Of a stretch of DNA of 64,000 nucleotides, positions 9,257-22,200 are shown piece by piece. The stretch spans positions 1 through 64,000 of the forward strand of contig CAMUJH010000009.1 in assembly GCA_947089145.1 (NCBI GenBank), written 5' to 3'. Each line of letters begins with the position of its first letter. The stretch's first letter is position 1. The stretch comes from an uncultured Hungatella sp. (GTDB lineage: Bacteria; Bacillota; Clostridia; Lachnospirales; Lachnospiraceae). A program made the position numbers and the translations under genes. The notes below the pieces were generated by a model. It was not told the DNA's origin. It saw nothing but the letters and a program-made list of their open reading frames with translations, and did no database searches.

Positions 9257-12200
9257 ATGAAAAAAAACAGAGCGCTATTGTGCCTTATGACTACAGGATT
9301 AATATTGCAGGCATTTATGCCAAAAGAACCTATCTATGCATCCGTAAAAGACGAAATATGCAAGTCCGCAAAAGGCATGCCGGCAATTGCCAAAGGAAAC
9401 AGCGAGCTGCTAAAAGCAAAGCTGTGGGCAATGGAACAGAATTTTTGGCAGGAGGAAGACGACGGAAAAGAAAAGACAGTCACAAAAGCTACACCGTCGT
9501 ATGCCGAAAGAATGGAGCAGGAAGCCGTGCCGGAGGACAGCCAGCCTTTTTCGGCCATCTCTTATATAGGCGATCTGTGGGACGGCTGGGAAGGGAATAT
9601 GGATTTTCCGGGAGATGGGTCCAAGACAAGTCCGTTTCAGATAAACAGCCTGGCCCATTTAATGGGATTGTCAGAACTTGTGGCATCAGGAACGAACCTT
9701 GAAGGAACGTACTTTGAACTGGTTCAAAACATAGATTTGGGAAACTTAAATATTCATAATGGAAGCTGGAATCCCATTGGATGGTATGAGTCAAAAGAGG
9801 GTATGGCCAAGGGGGAAATTCATGGCTTTTCCGGCAACTTTGACGGATGCGGCAATAAGATTACCGGCCTGAAAATAGTCGATACAGATATGGTGTCAGA
9901 CTATGCAGGCCTGTTCGGACTCATTGACGGCGGAAGCGTAACCAGGCTGACCATAGAAGCCGATGAAATCTATGGCGGAAATCGGGTAGGAGTTCTGGCA
10001 GGCGCCATTACAGGCAATTCCCACATCTGTGATGTTCAGGTATCAGGACATGTGCGGGCCAGGGGAGACGCAGGAGGGATTGCAGGTGCGGCAGAAGGAA
10101 AGGATGGGAGGGTAACCATTGAAAACTGCAGAGCCCAGGGAATCTCCGTCCTGTCAGAGGGCAAAGGCAGCTTTACCGGCGGAATTGCCGGACAGGCGTC
10201 AGGAGCAGACCTGGTAGACAATACAGTAATGACCCAAAACAGCAAGGCAGACCGTATCCAGGGAAGCGGCTGCGTGGGAGGGATCACTGGGCGCATGAAG
10301 GATGCCAATCTCTACAATTCCTATGTAGAGGGAACAATTGGCGGAAGAGGAGCGAAAGCTGTTGGCGGCATGGCAGGCATGTATGAAAGCGGAAATCTGA
10401 TACTGGCAAGATTTGCAGGAGATATAAGCAGCACAGGCAATGGGGCGGCATCCAGAGAAGGAACATTTGTAGGGGCACGGCAGGGCGTGTTTACTTATGG
10501 AACAGAAAAGGGAAGCAACATTTCTTATCTGTTTGCCAACACCCCGGACAAGGTAAAGAACGTGTTCGGTTCCAATCAGGACGATGACAATCTGTTTACC
10601 GGTTCCGCCCATATTGGATATTGGACAGATAACGGAAAAAAATATGTTACAGTGGCAGGGATCACTGGCACTGGATGCGGCGACAGGTATTTTTATGAGG
10701 AACTGGAAGACGGAATCCGATATCTTGTTACTGAGAAACTGAAAAATGAATTTACGGCAGAGGGATATGCCAAAGGGCAGCCATATAAGCTGGATCACTA
10801 TGCACCAGGCTACCAGGGAGAGCCGGTAAGAGGATATCTGCTGTCAATCCCCAGGATTGATGCCCTAAATGCAAACGGGACTTACGATACGGACGTGGCG
10901 TCTGTGTCTGCAATTCCGTCAGGCTCCAACACCTATTACCGGGCATTTACGAAAGACCACAGTGGCGCAGTGGCGCCGGGGGTTACGGTATCCGTGGCAA
11001 CTGCGGCAAAGAATACAGACAGCAGCCGATATCAGATGGTGGTTGATGACACGGAGCCCGGGGGAGTCAAGCCGCTTTCCTATATAAACGAGGCAGGGGA
11101 AAAGGTTCCTATGACTTATGTAAACGGAGGAACCTACAGCTTTCAGATGCCGGAATGCGATACGGAAATCAACGGGGAATATATAAAGGTAACAACCAAT
11201 GTTGCCCTGGATGTGACAGAGACAACGCTCTCTGTAACACAGACCAGAAAAGGTGACAGGAAGAATCCGGATGTTCTCACAGAAGTCAGGAATAATGAGG
11301 GAGTTTTAATTGCCAGGTATATTAACGGAAATCAGGATACAGCGGTGGAGGTGCAGCCGGTTCGGATACATGGGGAACACAACAAAATTGGAAATACGGC
11401 AGATCAGTCGCTGAAATGGTCTGTAGATGACACAAATCTGCTGATTCTTGATTGCCCGGCAGGGTATACAAAGGAAGATGCAGCCATTATGCCTAATTTG
11501 GAAAGTTCTTTTATTCAGGGAATCCTGAACCGTGAAATAGAAAAGCAGGCGGACAATGACTATATGGAAATTATTAACCCGACGGTGTATGAACAGAGTG
11601 CGGTTGTGACAGCGGCATCTAACCCTGAGACATCGGCAGATAAAAAGGCTGTCTATGCAAATTGTAAAGTAACCGTAACGCTGCAGATTTTGGATCAGAC
11701 CACCCGAAGGGTGGAAGGGCTGAACCTGAATGAGGCCAGCCTGACATGCAGGATTACAAGAAAGCTGACTGGGGACAGGAAAAATCCAGAGGAACAAATT
11801 ACCTGCTCTGACATGGCGATCCTGGCTGCAGATTTATACCCGAAACAGCCATTCTACAAAAACATTGCCTGGAAGGATCAGGAAAGCAGCCAGATTATAC
11901 GTTTGACCCCGTCCGGAGAGCATCAGGAAAACTGCAGTGTGGAAGTGCGGTTAGACGAGGAGGGAAAGTCCAACCCGGCGTGGATTCAGAATGTGATTCA
12001 GGCAGACAATCAGATAAAGAAACAGGACCCTTATAGAAGACTTGAGGGAAGCGCCGTATATCAGGAGACTGTCACAGCTGTTGCCGAAGACCAGACTCAT
12101 GGAGTGGTATCGGCTAAATGCAATGTAAATATTGAGTTTGTTACAGAAGATGAGACAGAAATCTGGCCAGAGCAGATAAAAATAGAACCTTTACAGAAAG

Positions 12201-13129
12201 TATATGAATTGTTTGTTACTAAAACCGGAAATACCGCCAGCCCGGTCGTATCCTGCCAGGGATTTGAGACGGCAAAGCTGCAGGCATCGATCCTTCCTGA
12301 ATGTCCGCAGGAGGAAGTTTACGGACCATTGGCCGGGAATATCCAGTGGAGCAGCGGGGACTCGAAAATTCTCCAGGTGACAGAAGACGGTGAAATAAGC
12401 CCTGTTCAAAATGCGGCATGGGTTGAGGAAACCTTGAAATCCGCGTCAGCGGCGAAAGACAGAAAAGCCGAAGAAACAAAAAAGGTGATCATAAGTGCTA
12501 AAGCAGAAAAGGGGGAGGCAGAGGACTCCATAGAAGTGACGCTTCATCTGACTGCGGAAGATAAGAGCATAGCGCATACTGAAACAACGCCTGTATCTGC
12601 CTCTTCCAGGCGCATTAAAGGAAGTTCTTACAGCGGCCCCGGAGTCGAGGGGATTATGACAGGCAGCAGCATAAAGAACGGGATCGCAGGAAGTCCTGAT
12701 ATAAGCATGGAAGGCAGGAGAGGGAATTGGGAGACAACAAAAGAGGGCGATTGGACTCTGACCATTAATGGCCGGCTCTGCCGGGATGAGTGGGTGTACG
12801 CACAAAATCCTTATGCGGATACAGAGAAAGGACAAAATGTTTTGGACTGGTTTCGCTTTGATGACCAGGGAAAAATGGTAACCGGATGGTACACAGATAA
12901 GGACGGAAGACGTTTTTACCTGAATCCGATGTCCGACAACACCAAAGGCCGGATGATGACAGGATGGAACTGGATTATGGGAAATGATAAATGGCTTCGG
13001 TGCTATTATTTCCAGGAAAATTCTGACGGAAATAAGGGAGCTCTTTTGAAAGATAAAAAAACCCCAGATGGGTACTTTGTAAATACGGAAGGGGAATGGA
13101 CCGTGAAAGAGCAGGTGCAGAAGAAATAA
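9257..13129 (+). CDS. Large secreted protein: GLUG-like repeats, Ig-like regions, C-terminal wall-binding repeats
   Basis: A 1290-residue exported protein with a signal peptide ending near residue 28. About residues 110-400 hold GLUG-type beta-solenoid units (GNFDGCGNKITGLKI, YAGLFGLIDGG, GGIAGQASG), a fold common in surface adhesins. Middle regions look Ig/Big-like and contain two related blocks each holding GDRKNP (about 660 and 840). The last ~120 residues repeat the wall-binding module seen at the N-terminus of the preceding protein (TGWYTDKDGRRFYLN, MMTGWNWIMG). The gap to the preceding gene is 87 nt and to the next 84 nt, consistent with an operon. Exact function unknown; a surface adhesin or scaffold is the best guess. 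Confidence 0.82.
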   Translation: MKKNRALLCLMTTGLILQAFMPKEPIYASVKDEICKSAKGMPAIAKGNSELLKAKLWAMEQNFWQEEDDGKEKTVTKATPSYAERMEQEAVPEDSQPFSAISYIGDLWDGWEGNMDFPGDGSKTSPFQINSLAHLMGLSELVASGTNLEGTYFELVQNIDLGNLNIHNGSWNPIGWYESKEGMAKGEIHGFSGNFDGCGNKITGLKIVDTDMVSDYAGLFGLIDGGSVTRLTIEADEIYGGNRVGVLAGAITGNSHICDVQVSGHVRARGDAGGIAGAAEGKDGRVTIENCRAQGISVLSEGKGSFTGGIAGQASGADLVDNTVMTQNSKADRIQGSGCVGGITGRMKDANLYNSYVEGTIGGRGAKAVGGMAGMYESGNLILARFAGDISSTGNGAASREGTFVGARQGVFTYGTEKGSNISYLFANTPDKVKNVFGSNQDDDNLFTGSAHIGYWTDNGKKYVTVAGITGTGCGDRYFYEELEDGIRYLVTEKLKNEFTAEGYAKGQPYKLDHYAPGYQGEPVRGYLLSIPRIDALNANGTYDTDVASVSAIPSGSNTYYRAFTKDHSGAVAPGVTVSVATAAKNTDSSRYQMVVDDTEPGGVKPLSYINEAGEKVPMTYVNGGTYSFQMPECDTEINGEYIKVTTNVALDVTETTLSVTQTRKGDRKNPDVLTEVRNNEGVLIARYINGNQDTAVEVQPVRIHGEHNKIGNTADQSLKWSVDDTNLLILDCPAGYTKEDAAIMPNLESSFIQGILNREIEKQADNDYMEIINPTVYEQSAVVTAASNPETSADKKAVYANCKVTVTLQILDQTTRRVEGLNLNEASLTCRITRKLTGDRKNPEEQITCSDMAILAADLYPKQPFYKNIAWKDQESSQIIRLTPSGEHQENCSVEVRLDEEGKSNPAWIQNVIQADNQIKKQDPYRRLEGSAVYQETVTAVAEDQTHGVVSAKCNVNIEFVTEDETEIWPEQIKIEPLQKVYELFVTKTGNTASPVVSCQGFETAKLQASILPECPQEEVYGPLAGNIQWSSGDSKILQVTEDGEISPVQNAAWVEETLKSASAAKDRKAEETKKVIISAKAEKGEAEDSIEVTLHLTAEDKSIAHTETTPVSASSRRIKGSSYSGPGVEGIMTGSSIKNGIAGSPDISMEGRRGNWETTKEGDWTLTINGRLCRDEWVYAQNPYADTEKGQNVLDWFRFDDQGKMVTGWYTDKDGRRFYLNPMSDNTKGRMMTGWNWIMGNDKWLRCYYFQENSDGNKGALLKDKKTPDGYFVNTEGEWTVKEQVQKK

Positions 13130-13213
13130 GACAATTGTTCCCAAGAACAGCCAGGTGATGCAGATGCAGAGGGAATTCGGGAAATACATCTTTAATACAA
13201 GGGGGAGATACAT

Positions 13214-16200
13214 GTGTACAGGATAAATAAGACGCTGCAGAAGACAGCCATATGCTTCCTTGTGGCTGTAGTGATATGCGTCATGGCCTTTTTGCATATT
13301 CCGGTTAAAACCGTTATGGCTGACAGCAATACTGTTCTGGCGTGGAGCGGGGACTGGCACCATTACTGCATTGACGGCTCAGGGTATGCTCACAATACTG
13401 CAAGCACAAAAAATGACAAATACATGCGGGTCAGCACGGAAGAAGGCCTTAATTCAGAAGAGCGGGCGATCCTTTTCTGGGCCATGCTGTCATTTAAGGC
13501 ATCATACTGCCATGATCCTGTGGCAGCGGGAAAAATTGCAGCTATTAATCAGGGAGTACAGGCTTTAGGGCTGAGGCCAATTGAGACAGGAGTGTCAGAG
13601 GCTGACTTAAAAGGGGTAATCCATTCACCCGGAGTCCGTGCAAAATATAATTGGCTGGATTATGCGGTGGCCAACGGGGAGCAGTATTTGAGACTGGCAG
13701 GCTTTTTAGACGGTCTTTGTCAGACAGAAAGCCAAAAATCCATACCTGTGCTGCTGCAGAATGCCACATCCTTAGAAAAAGCGGTACAGGCTGCAGAGGC
13801 GGACGGGGAGTATGTACTGGAGTTTGATCCCTCTGGAAAGGACGGAGACTTTTTGGCCAAGGTTCCTCTTACAATGTCTGCAGACGGAGCCAGCTGGACT
13901 GCGGACGGCATAAATGGATGGAACATACAAAAAACCAGTACCCAGGTACGCATGACAAATCCAAATCCTCAGGCAAAGCCAGTGTATCTGAAATTTGATC
14001 CGTCAGGCACCGACTACGCATCATCATCAGGAGGGTATGACTCTCCTGATGAGTGCTACAGCAGGACGCTTCAGGTGTGGAAATGCGTGGAATGTGCAGG
14101 AACCCATGCCACAGGAGGGAAAAGCCACTCTCTGGAAGATCACCAGAGAACTATCTGGATGGAACTGACCGATATGCCAGGGACTGCTTACTATGCAGTT
14201 CCAGGTAACGGAGGGATGGACAACAAAGGTGGGGAGATTCATTTTCAGATGTACCGCCATGAGGAGGATCTGGATGCAGATTATCTTGTCCAGCTGTATA
14301 AATATGATTATGAAACCGGAGCGCCTCTGCAGGGGGCAGTGTTTGATTTATATGAAAGATTTGATGAGCAGGACAAAATAAACAAGGGAAACAGCGGAAG
14401 CGGGCAAGTCTATGAAGAGGGACTGAGACATTCGCCCACATTATGGGAGGGATTTCGGCTGGTGACCTCTGTCCGGACGGATACCCAAGGCCATGCGTCT
14501 TATAAAATAGAGAAAAAATACCATTATGACAAGACATTTTGCGACGGTCATCCGGCTCCCATATTTGGCGGTGCTCTGGAGGGTGATGAAGAGGAAGGTA
14601 ATGAAGGAGAAGACATAGAAGGAGACAGCATGGAAGGGGAGGGCAGTGAAGAGGAATACGGCATAAAAAGAAAATTCCGCAAAGAATTTGACGAGACTGA
14701 CAATGACGGACAAGATGAGGAGACAGACCCGGAAAGCGGGGAAGCCGATAATGCGGAGCTTGCCCAGGAATGGCTTAACTGTGTTGCGGCTTGTGAAGCC
14801 AGGGCGGAAGACGGAACCCATTTTCATTGGATTATGGATGAAGTAGATATGGATGCCATTGAAGCCGCAGCAGAATCCGGAGGGACAGAAGATGTGGGCT
14901 GTACCGAAAGTGCGGATGCCGATAGGGCATATGAGGAGTCAGGCTGCAAAGAAGATTGCCAGGAAACCTATAAGAATTTTATTTCCCTGAGATACAGCTA
15001 TACTTTTGTGGAAAAGGCAGCCAGAGAGGGGTATGTGCTTCATGGAATGCACAGAGATGATGTGCCTATCGAAATGATCACTACTGACTCCTCCCAGAAT
15101 GGGGCTAATGGGGTTTTTGGAGGCGGATACAGCAATAACATGAACTACAGCGGCTTAAAACCCGTGATACAGATGGAAGAGTACCCCATGGACAGTGATT
15201 TGCAGAGGAAGCCGGGAGACGTTACAGCGGATAAAACAGACTATTTTGGGACAACAGGGGCTTTTTTGAAGGAAGGAATTTGGGAGGTTCAAAAGAAAAG
15301 CCTGGTAGAAGCATTTTTTGGCGTACAGCAAAAAGAAGCTCTTCCTAAACAGACTCCGTCAGATGCTGTCAGGTCGGAGACAAATCCGGCGACTGCCTCC
15401 AATGCACTGAGAGTATCCGAAAAAGCTTCCTTTACATTTAACAGGCCGTTTATTCCCCAGGTAAAAGACACTATAAGAGACAGGGGAGGGGAATCGCCGC
15501 TTTTCGAAAATGCATATGAGGAGTCCCTGAATTCAGAAAGCCGGGGGGATATGGTGCATAAGGGACCGTCAGATTTATATTCTCATGGCGGCGGAAAAGA
15601 CGGGGACGAAGAGGCATGGCGGATCTATGATCATAGGACTGAGGGAGAGATCCATATCAATAAACGGGACATGGCCCTTGAGGAGCAGGAAAAAGACGGG
15701 TATTCTTCCTATGGAGATACACAGGGAGATGCAGTGCTGGAGGGAGCAGTTTACGGCTTATTTGCAGCCAATGATTTGGCGCATCCTGACGGCGTTACAG
15801 GAACGGTTTTCAGACAGAATGATTTGGTAGCTGTCGCAACTACAGACAAGGAAGGAGATGCGTCTTTTATGGCGATTACAGAGGAACCTGGCCATACATA
15901 TGATTACAAAACAGGTTTTGTGTCTGCCGCAAAAGAGGGCTGGAATCAAAAAGCGCCGAAAAACTTATATGTAAAGACGTGGGAAATTGATGATTACAAG
16001 GCTGACAAAGCATATGTCCGAAGGTATACAGACTATGAGACGGAAAATGGAAACTGCTGGATAGGAAGACCGCTGCTTCTTGGAAATTACTATGTAAAAG
16101 AATTAAGCAGATCCGAAGGATATGAACTTTCTGTAAACGGAAAGACAGACCCTGTAAGCAATTACGGATACAGCCTGGAAGTCGCCGTTCCCAGAGGGGA

Positions 16201-19200
16201 AGGCTCTGTGGCCGTTACCAGGGCGCCTTATGTGGAACTTCAGTCTTCTGGGGAAGAAGAAGACACTATGCCCAATGTTGTAAATTTTTCAGTTACTTCC
16301 CAGGAAACGGGGGATAAGGGGTATGATATTGTCCTGAATCTCTTTCCAGAAGGAACGAAACTTTACCGGAAGGACAGTTCCATGAAAGAACAGCAGGTAG
16401 AGACTGCAACAGGACAGAAGGAAAAGAAGTACCTGTTTGATGCATGGGGACAGCCTATCTATAAGAGGGCGGATGCAGAGAATACATATCCCAAACGCAA
16501 TCCTGATGGAAGCTTTGTTACAGAGGAGATTACGATAAATGCTGTGATCTCGGCTATGGGTACAGCGCATCTGCAGTCTGTAAACGAAACGATTGTGGCG
16601 GAGATCCTGGAGAGCAATCCTGACGGAGGGGATGACTGGGACGGAAACCAAAAGCCTCTGGAGTCCGGAGATAAGAACAGTTCTCAGTTTTTGTATATAA
16701 AAATGAAGACGGAGGCAGCGCTTCGGGGCTGTGGGTTTGAAACGCCAAAGAGAATAAAGGCAGCAGGAAACAGCAAGACCATCGAATATTCCGGGAGGAC
16801 AGAAGGGATTTTTAGCGAAGGGGTACGTCAGGGCGAGCCGGATTATCTGGGAATATCAGGGGCCGCACCAGGAGAAACAGCGGAAAAAACCGTGTACGGA
16901 CAGCCTGTCATTGCAATAGAAATTCCCAAGCAAAAGCAGGATGGAAGCCTGGTAACGGTGGCAGATGCGGTTCTTTCAATCGTAGATTTTTACGGAGGAA
17001 ATCCATGGTACAGCTTTGGAGGGATTCATGATTATAAGGAAACGGATAAGGGATGGCAGTTTCGGCTTTATGCAGGGGCAAAAGGAAATCCCGCCGACTT
17101 TGTGGTGCCGGGCAGAACCCAAAAAGAGCATACGATTTATCACAGGATTCCTTGGGTTCCTGACATCAGTACAGAAAGCCCCAGATGGGTTTATGTAAAG
17201 TATGGGGGCAGTCTGTCCGGGGACAATTTTGGAACATATGAAGATTTTAAATCCTGGCAGACTTTGGGACAGTATCGGTGCAGCGCTGTTCTTGTAAGTG
17301 ATGCCAGGGCGCTAGGTGACGGGACCATTGAATCCAAGACTATAGAGAAAAATGTATACTATGCAGTAGGGGAAATTCTCCAGGAGCCTGACAAAAGCCC
17401 TATACAGGATTATGAATGGGTGGATGTCATGGACATGACAGTACAGACTCAGGAAGTTTATACCTGGACGGAGATACCTGTTACATATAAAAACCAAAGC
17501 CTTGCAGGACATGGCCTTGGAAGATTTGCAGACGCCTATGGAACCATAAAAAGTGATAAACAGGAATCACTGGTTACCACATACAAGCTGGTACTGCCGC
17601 AGACACACATTACCCTGACCCAGACGGATCTGGACAGATTTCCGCCGGACTGCGGCTTGGCCGTGGGCGATACCATAGGGTTCGGAGATTATATGCTTCG
17701 GGCCGTGGGAGCGCAGGTTCAGGTGTATCTGGATTATGAAAAGCAGGCCATGACAGGTGGCGGCGTGTATGTAAAACCGGTAAGCCTTATTTATGCAGGG
17801 CAGAAATATGCTTTTCAGGACGGAAGCGGGAAACCGGGAGAAGGCACCAGAAAGACTCCGGTTGGGATTCAGGAGCGAGTTATCGGACAATCAGTGAAAG
17901 TGACAAAAGCTGTTTCCGGGGCAGATTCTCAAGAAATAAAACCAATGGAAAACTTCCGGTTTAAAATCTATCTAAAGAGTAACTTGGAACGCCTTTACCG
18001 TGATGAAATGGGAAATGTGGTATGGATGGACAGAAAAGGAAACGAGACAGAACCAGGCCAGCTGAATAAATCTTATCCTGCTCTTGTACCGAAAATTTAT
18101 ACAAAAGCAGCCCATAAAACCGCGCCCTTATATAAAAATCCTCAGGACAGCATCATAGTTAATAGAAATTTATACGGGCTGGACAGCGGACTTATAAGCG
18201 GACAGGGAAATTCAGGATATACGGCGGTTCTAGAGATGAATTCCGGCATGTATAATTACGAAAAGTTTTTTGATGCCATTGCTGTTGCTAACAAAGACAA
18301 ATGGAAAGATGCCTCCCCGTCTTACACCTCCCACCGTCCCCTGGGCAATATGGCAGACCTCACGGATGCCGCCGAGAAAAATATGGCAGCATCGGATCAT
18401 GTGCGTCAGTTTGCCATCGACTGGTATCTGGATCAGGAAGTGGAAAAGCTTATAAAAAGCGGCGACTGCGTAAGCGGCGGGGATAGCAATACTGGTTTGA
18501 GAGAGGATGGGATTGGGATTGCCTACAGCGATCAGCTTTATGATCAGGCACTGCTGGAGGCTATTAAAAAAGCAGATAATTATCTAAAGCCGTTTTTTGC
18601 TTATGATCTGGATGCTATCTATGCGATTAGGTGGGATGGGGAAGACGGCGGAGGGAAGGATAAGGACAAAACTACTCTAAGTGCTGACCGCAAGGAGGCA
18701 GGCTGGTGTGCCGGCATTTCGCAGGCTCTTCCCTACGGAACTTATGTGGTGGTAGAGCAGCAACCCCAATATGCCAGCTTGGAAGATTTAAAAAACCGGC
18801 ATTATGCTACAGATTTGCCCAGGGAAATCCAGGTCCCTGCAGTTTATGAAAGTTATGAGGGGGCCATCAGGATTCCGGAGAACATGAATGCCTACTATGA
18901 ATATCATAAGGAATTTTCGCCAGAAGAACTGGCAGCCAGATATCAGATCCGGTTTAATCAGGAAAACCACATAATCAAGGCTAACAATAATTTCGGCGAT
19001 TTTGAAATATATAAATACGGCATGTCTATGGGAAAGATTTCCAATGGCGCCGCCCATACTGGAATCGGGGACTACTTTGCTCTGACGCAAAGTCAATTTA
19101 AGCCGCTTCCTAATTATTACAATGAAAAGGACAGCCGGAATGCAGGAGACGTATTATATTATCTGACAGAGGGGATGAATGGCAGAGAAGGCATTTCTGC

Positions 19201-22200
19201 AGTTTACCGTTACAGCTCTGTTTCGGAAACAGGAAGCGGAATAAGCATGATGGGGGCCCTAAAGGCCCATGATAAAGAGTATGCCCAGGCCCTGGTGCCA
19301 TGGAGCATGGCTGCGTCTGATAATGAGCAATCAGATATGAGGCCCCTTTCAGGCGGGGAGAGCAGCTACCGCGGTTTTTCCTACGGGAAATTTACGGACA
19401 AACCGTATAAGAGCAAACTGCGGATAGAAAAGCTGGATTCGGAAACCCATGAAAACCTTCTTCATGACGGGGCCATATTCCGAATATACAAGGCTGGCCG
19501 GGATGAATCTCAGTATGGAACCGGAGAGGCCCAGTTCTATAAGGAAAGAACGCGGATAACCGGAACGAGACAGTTCCTTGAGGGAATGGGAGCATCTGAT
19601 ATAGCTCAGGAATCCAGGGATATTTTGGGAGAAGGAGAGCTTTACAGCGGCTATGTATCAGAGGGAACTCCTGTATGTGCTGAAAGAGATCAGATTATTC
19701 TCAGGGATAACTATGGGGGCAAGACAGGAGATTTTAGGGCCTATACTACTACCAGAGACGGTGCAATGGCAAATTTAGAGGGAAAAGAAACCATTTATGG
19801 AGATCAGAATGCAGGATACCTTGAGACGCCTCAGGAATTGGACGCAGGAGCTTATGTTCTTGTGGAGATAAGCCCGCCTGCAGGATATGTCAGGACAAAG
19901 CCAGTGGCCTTGGAGGTGTATGGCGATAAAGTAGCATATTACAGGAAAGGAAATATGAAAAACAGAGTATTGGCCACGCTTTATAAAAGGGCAGGGGAGC
20001 CAGGGGATCTTATGGGGACTTTATTAAAACAGGATGAAAATCTGGCCCGCATCTATATTGAGAATACCCCAATAAAATTAAAGATTGAAAAGAAAAAGAA
20101 CCCCAGTACTCAGGTTACTTATAAACTAGACGGGCGAATAGACGGAAGCCTGGAAGAGATTGGCGGCAATCCGGCCTATGAATATGCTTACAGCCAGGGA
20201 AGATATCTTGGCTATGGATGGAAGAAAGGAGTCCTGGAGTATTTAAAACAGCTAAAAGACGCAGGGGTTCCGACAGAGATCGTCTACCATGGAGGGACAT
20301 TTGCCGGATATGGCTATGTTACAGTGGATGCCAGGAAATGGAAGGAGGAAAATCCTTATGTGGCAGGAGCCGTAATGACTCTGTATGAGGGGCTGGAATT
20401 AAAACCTTCAGGCGATACAGAAGACTATGGATTTGACGGCCTGGTTGTTGAGCGCAGCGTTAATGGCAATGTGACAAGGATGTATGTAAAGAGAGGGTAT
20501 GCGGGAACACATACGGAATTTCTGGACACCTCTTCTGACTCCCAAGCCGGGAATAATCAAAGCGGCACTGAGGACGGAACCTGGGATGCAGTGACTGTGG
20601 AGCGGCCGGATACGGATATTTTGTACTATGATCTTGGGAATCTGGATGTGTTTACGGAGATGCGGATTGACGGTGTAACCATAAAATTCGGCTATGACAT
20701 GAATCATGAACTGGTTGAACTTGAGCAGCTGGAGGAAGACAGGAGAAACATTGTCCGGACAGACAGAGAACATTCCATATTTGCATTTAAGGGGGGAGTG
20801 CCTTATCTGGAACTGACGGGAGGAGACTTTACGGAGATGGACTATAAGCCTGGAGACAAGTTTTTAACAATGCCTGGCAATGCGTTGCTGTATCATGTGG
20901 ACAGGGATGGAAACAGGGACGCACTGGTAGATCCCTATACGGGGATGGCTTATGTGCAGGGGGAGGAAACGGACAGTATTTATGTATGGCCAGTAACAGT
21001 TACAAAAGATAAATCAGGACGCAAAGTCGGAGTTGATAAAATCACAACGTCCAGGGTAGCTGAATCAGGGGAACACAAAGCAGGATATTTGACAGGTTCC
21101 TGGAAGCCAGATGACGGAGAAGAGAGCCATAAGATGGCGACAATGATACAGAATTTCCGAAAAGAGAATATGGACGGAGAACCAGTGTATCATGAAAATA
21201 ACGGGAGCTTTGAGAAATTTATGCGTCCAGTCTTGGACCAGCATGGGCTGCCGCTATATTTTACTTCCAGCAAAAACAAATATGAGAAGGAAACTTCTCT
21301 CTATGACAGAGACGGCGATTTGACACGGCAGAAAAGTTCTGATCTTTTAGGCGATTACCAAAAGGCATCTTACCTGGTAAATAACTGTGATGAACCGGAC
21401 AATCAGAAAGATCCTGTATATCACCGGATGGGGGAAAGTTATTTAACAGAAAACACATGGATAACCGGAGAAAAAAGCCCCAATGATCCTTTTAACAGGG
21501 AGATGACAAGGGGACAGGCAGATATTCTGAAAAGAGTACCCGCAGGAGTCTACATTATGGAGGAGCTGAAAGCCCCTGATGGATATGTAAAGGGGCTCCC
21601 GACAGCTGCGGTCATAGAGGAGACATCAAGAATTCAGACAGCGGCTATGGAAGATGACAGCACAAAAATCATGATGCAAAAATTAGACGGCACCACAGAG
21701 TACAACTATGGAGTGCTGGACATGAATATAACAGATTCGTCTGGAAACCATCCTGAGATAGGGAGCCTGCAGGAGAAGAAAGGCAGCTTTGGCCATGGTC
21801 AGGTACAAGGAGTCAGGCTGGAACTTTATGGAACCGCAAAACAGGACAAGGCAGTTCTGACTTGGGAAACAGGAAAAGAACCTTTGTATGCAGAAGGACT
21901 GCCGCAGGGCAGCTATATTCTGAAGGAAACTGCGGTGCCGGAAGGGTTTGTGGCGGCTGCACCTGTGAAAGTAAGGGTAGACAGCATTGGGCAGGTACAG
22001 AATTTTAAGATATATAATGACCACACCAAAGTAGAGTTTGAAAAATACATTTTGGAAGACCAGGACAAGGTACTGATGAACGGAGCCGGATTTACCCTTT
22101 ATGAGGCAGTTATGGATGAAAAGGGACTGGCAATGTCTGACGGCGGAAACACAAAATATAATAAAGGAAAGGTGATTGATACATGGGTCAGCGATGACGG

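Noticed and set aside
9202-9702. 166-codon plus-strand frame overlapping the start of the GLUG protein
   Set aside because: Very basic, low-complexity translation in another frame; the true gene has a signal peptide and domain matches.
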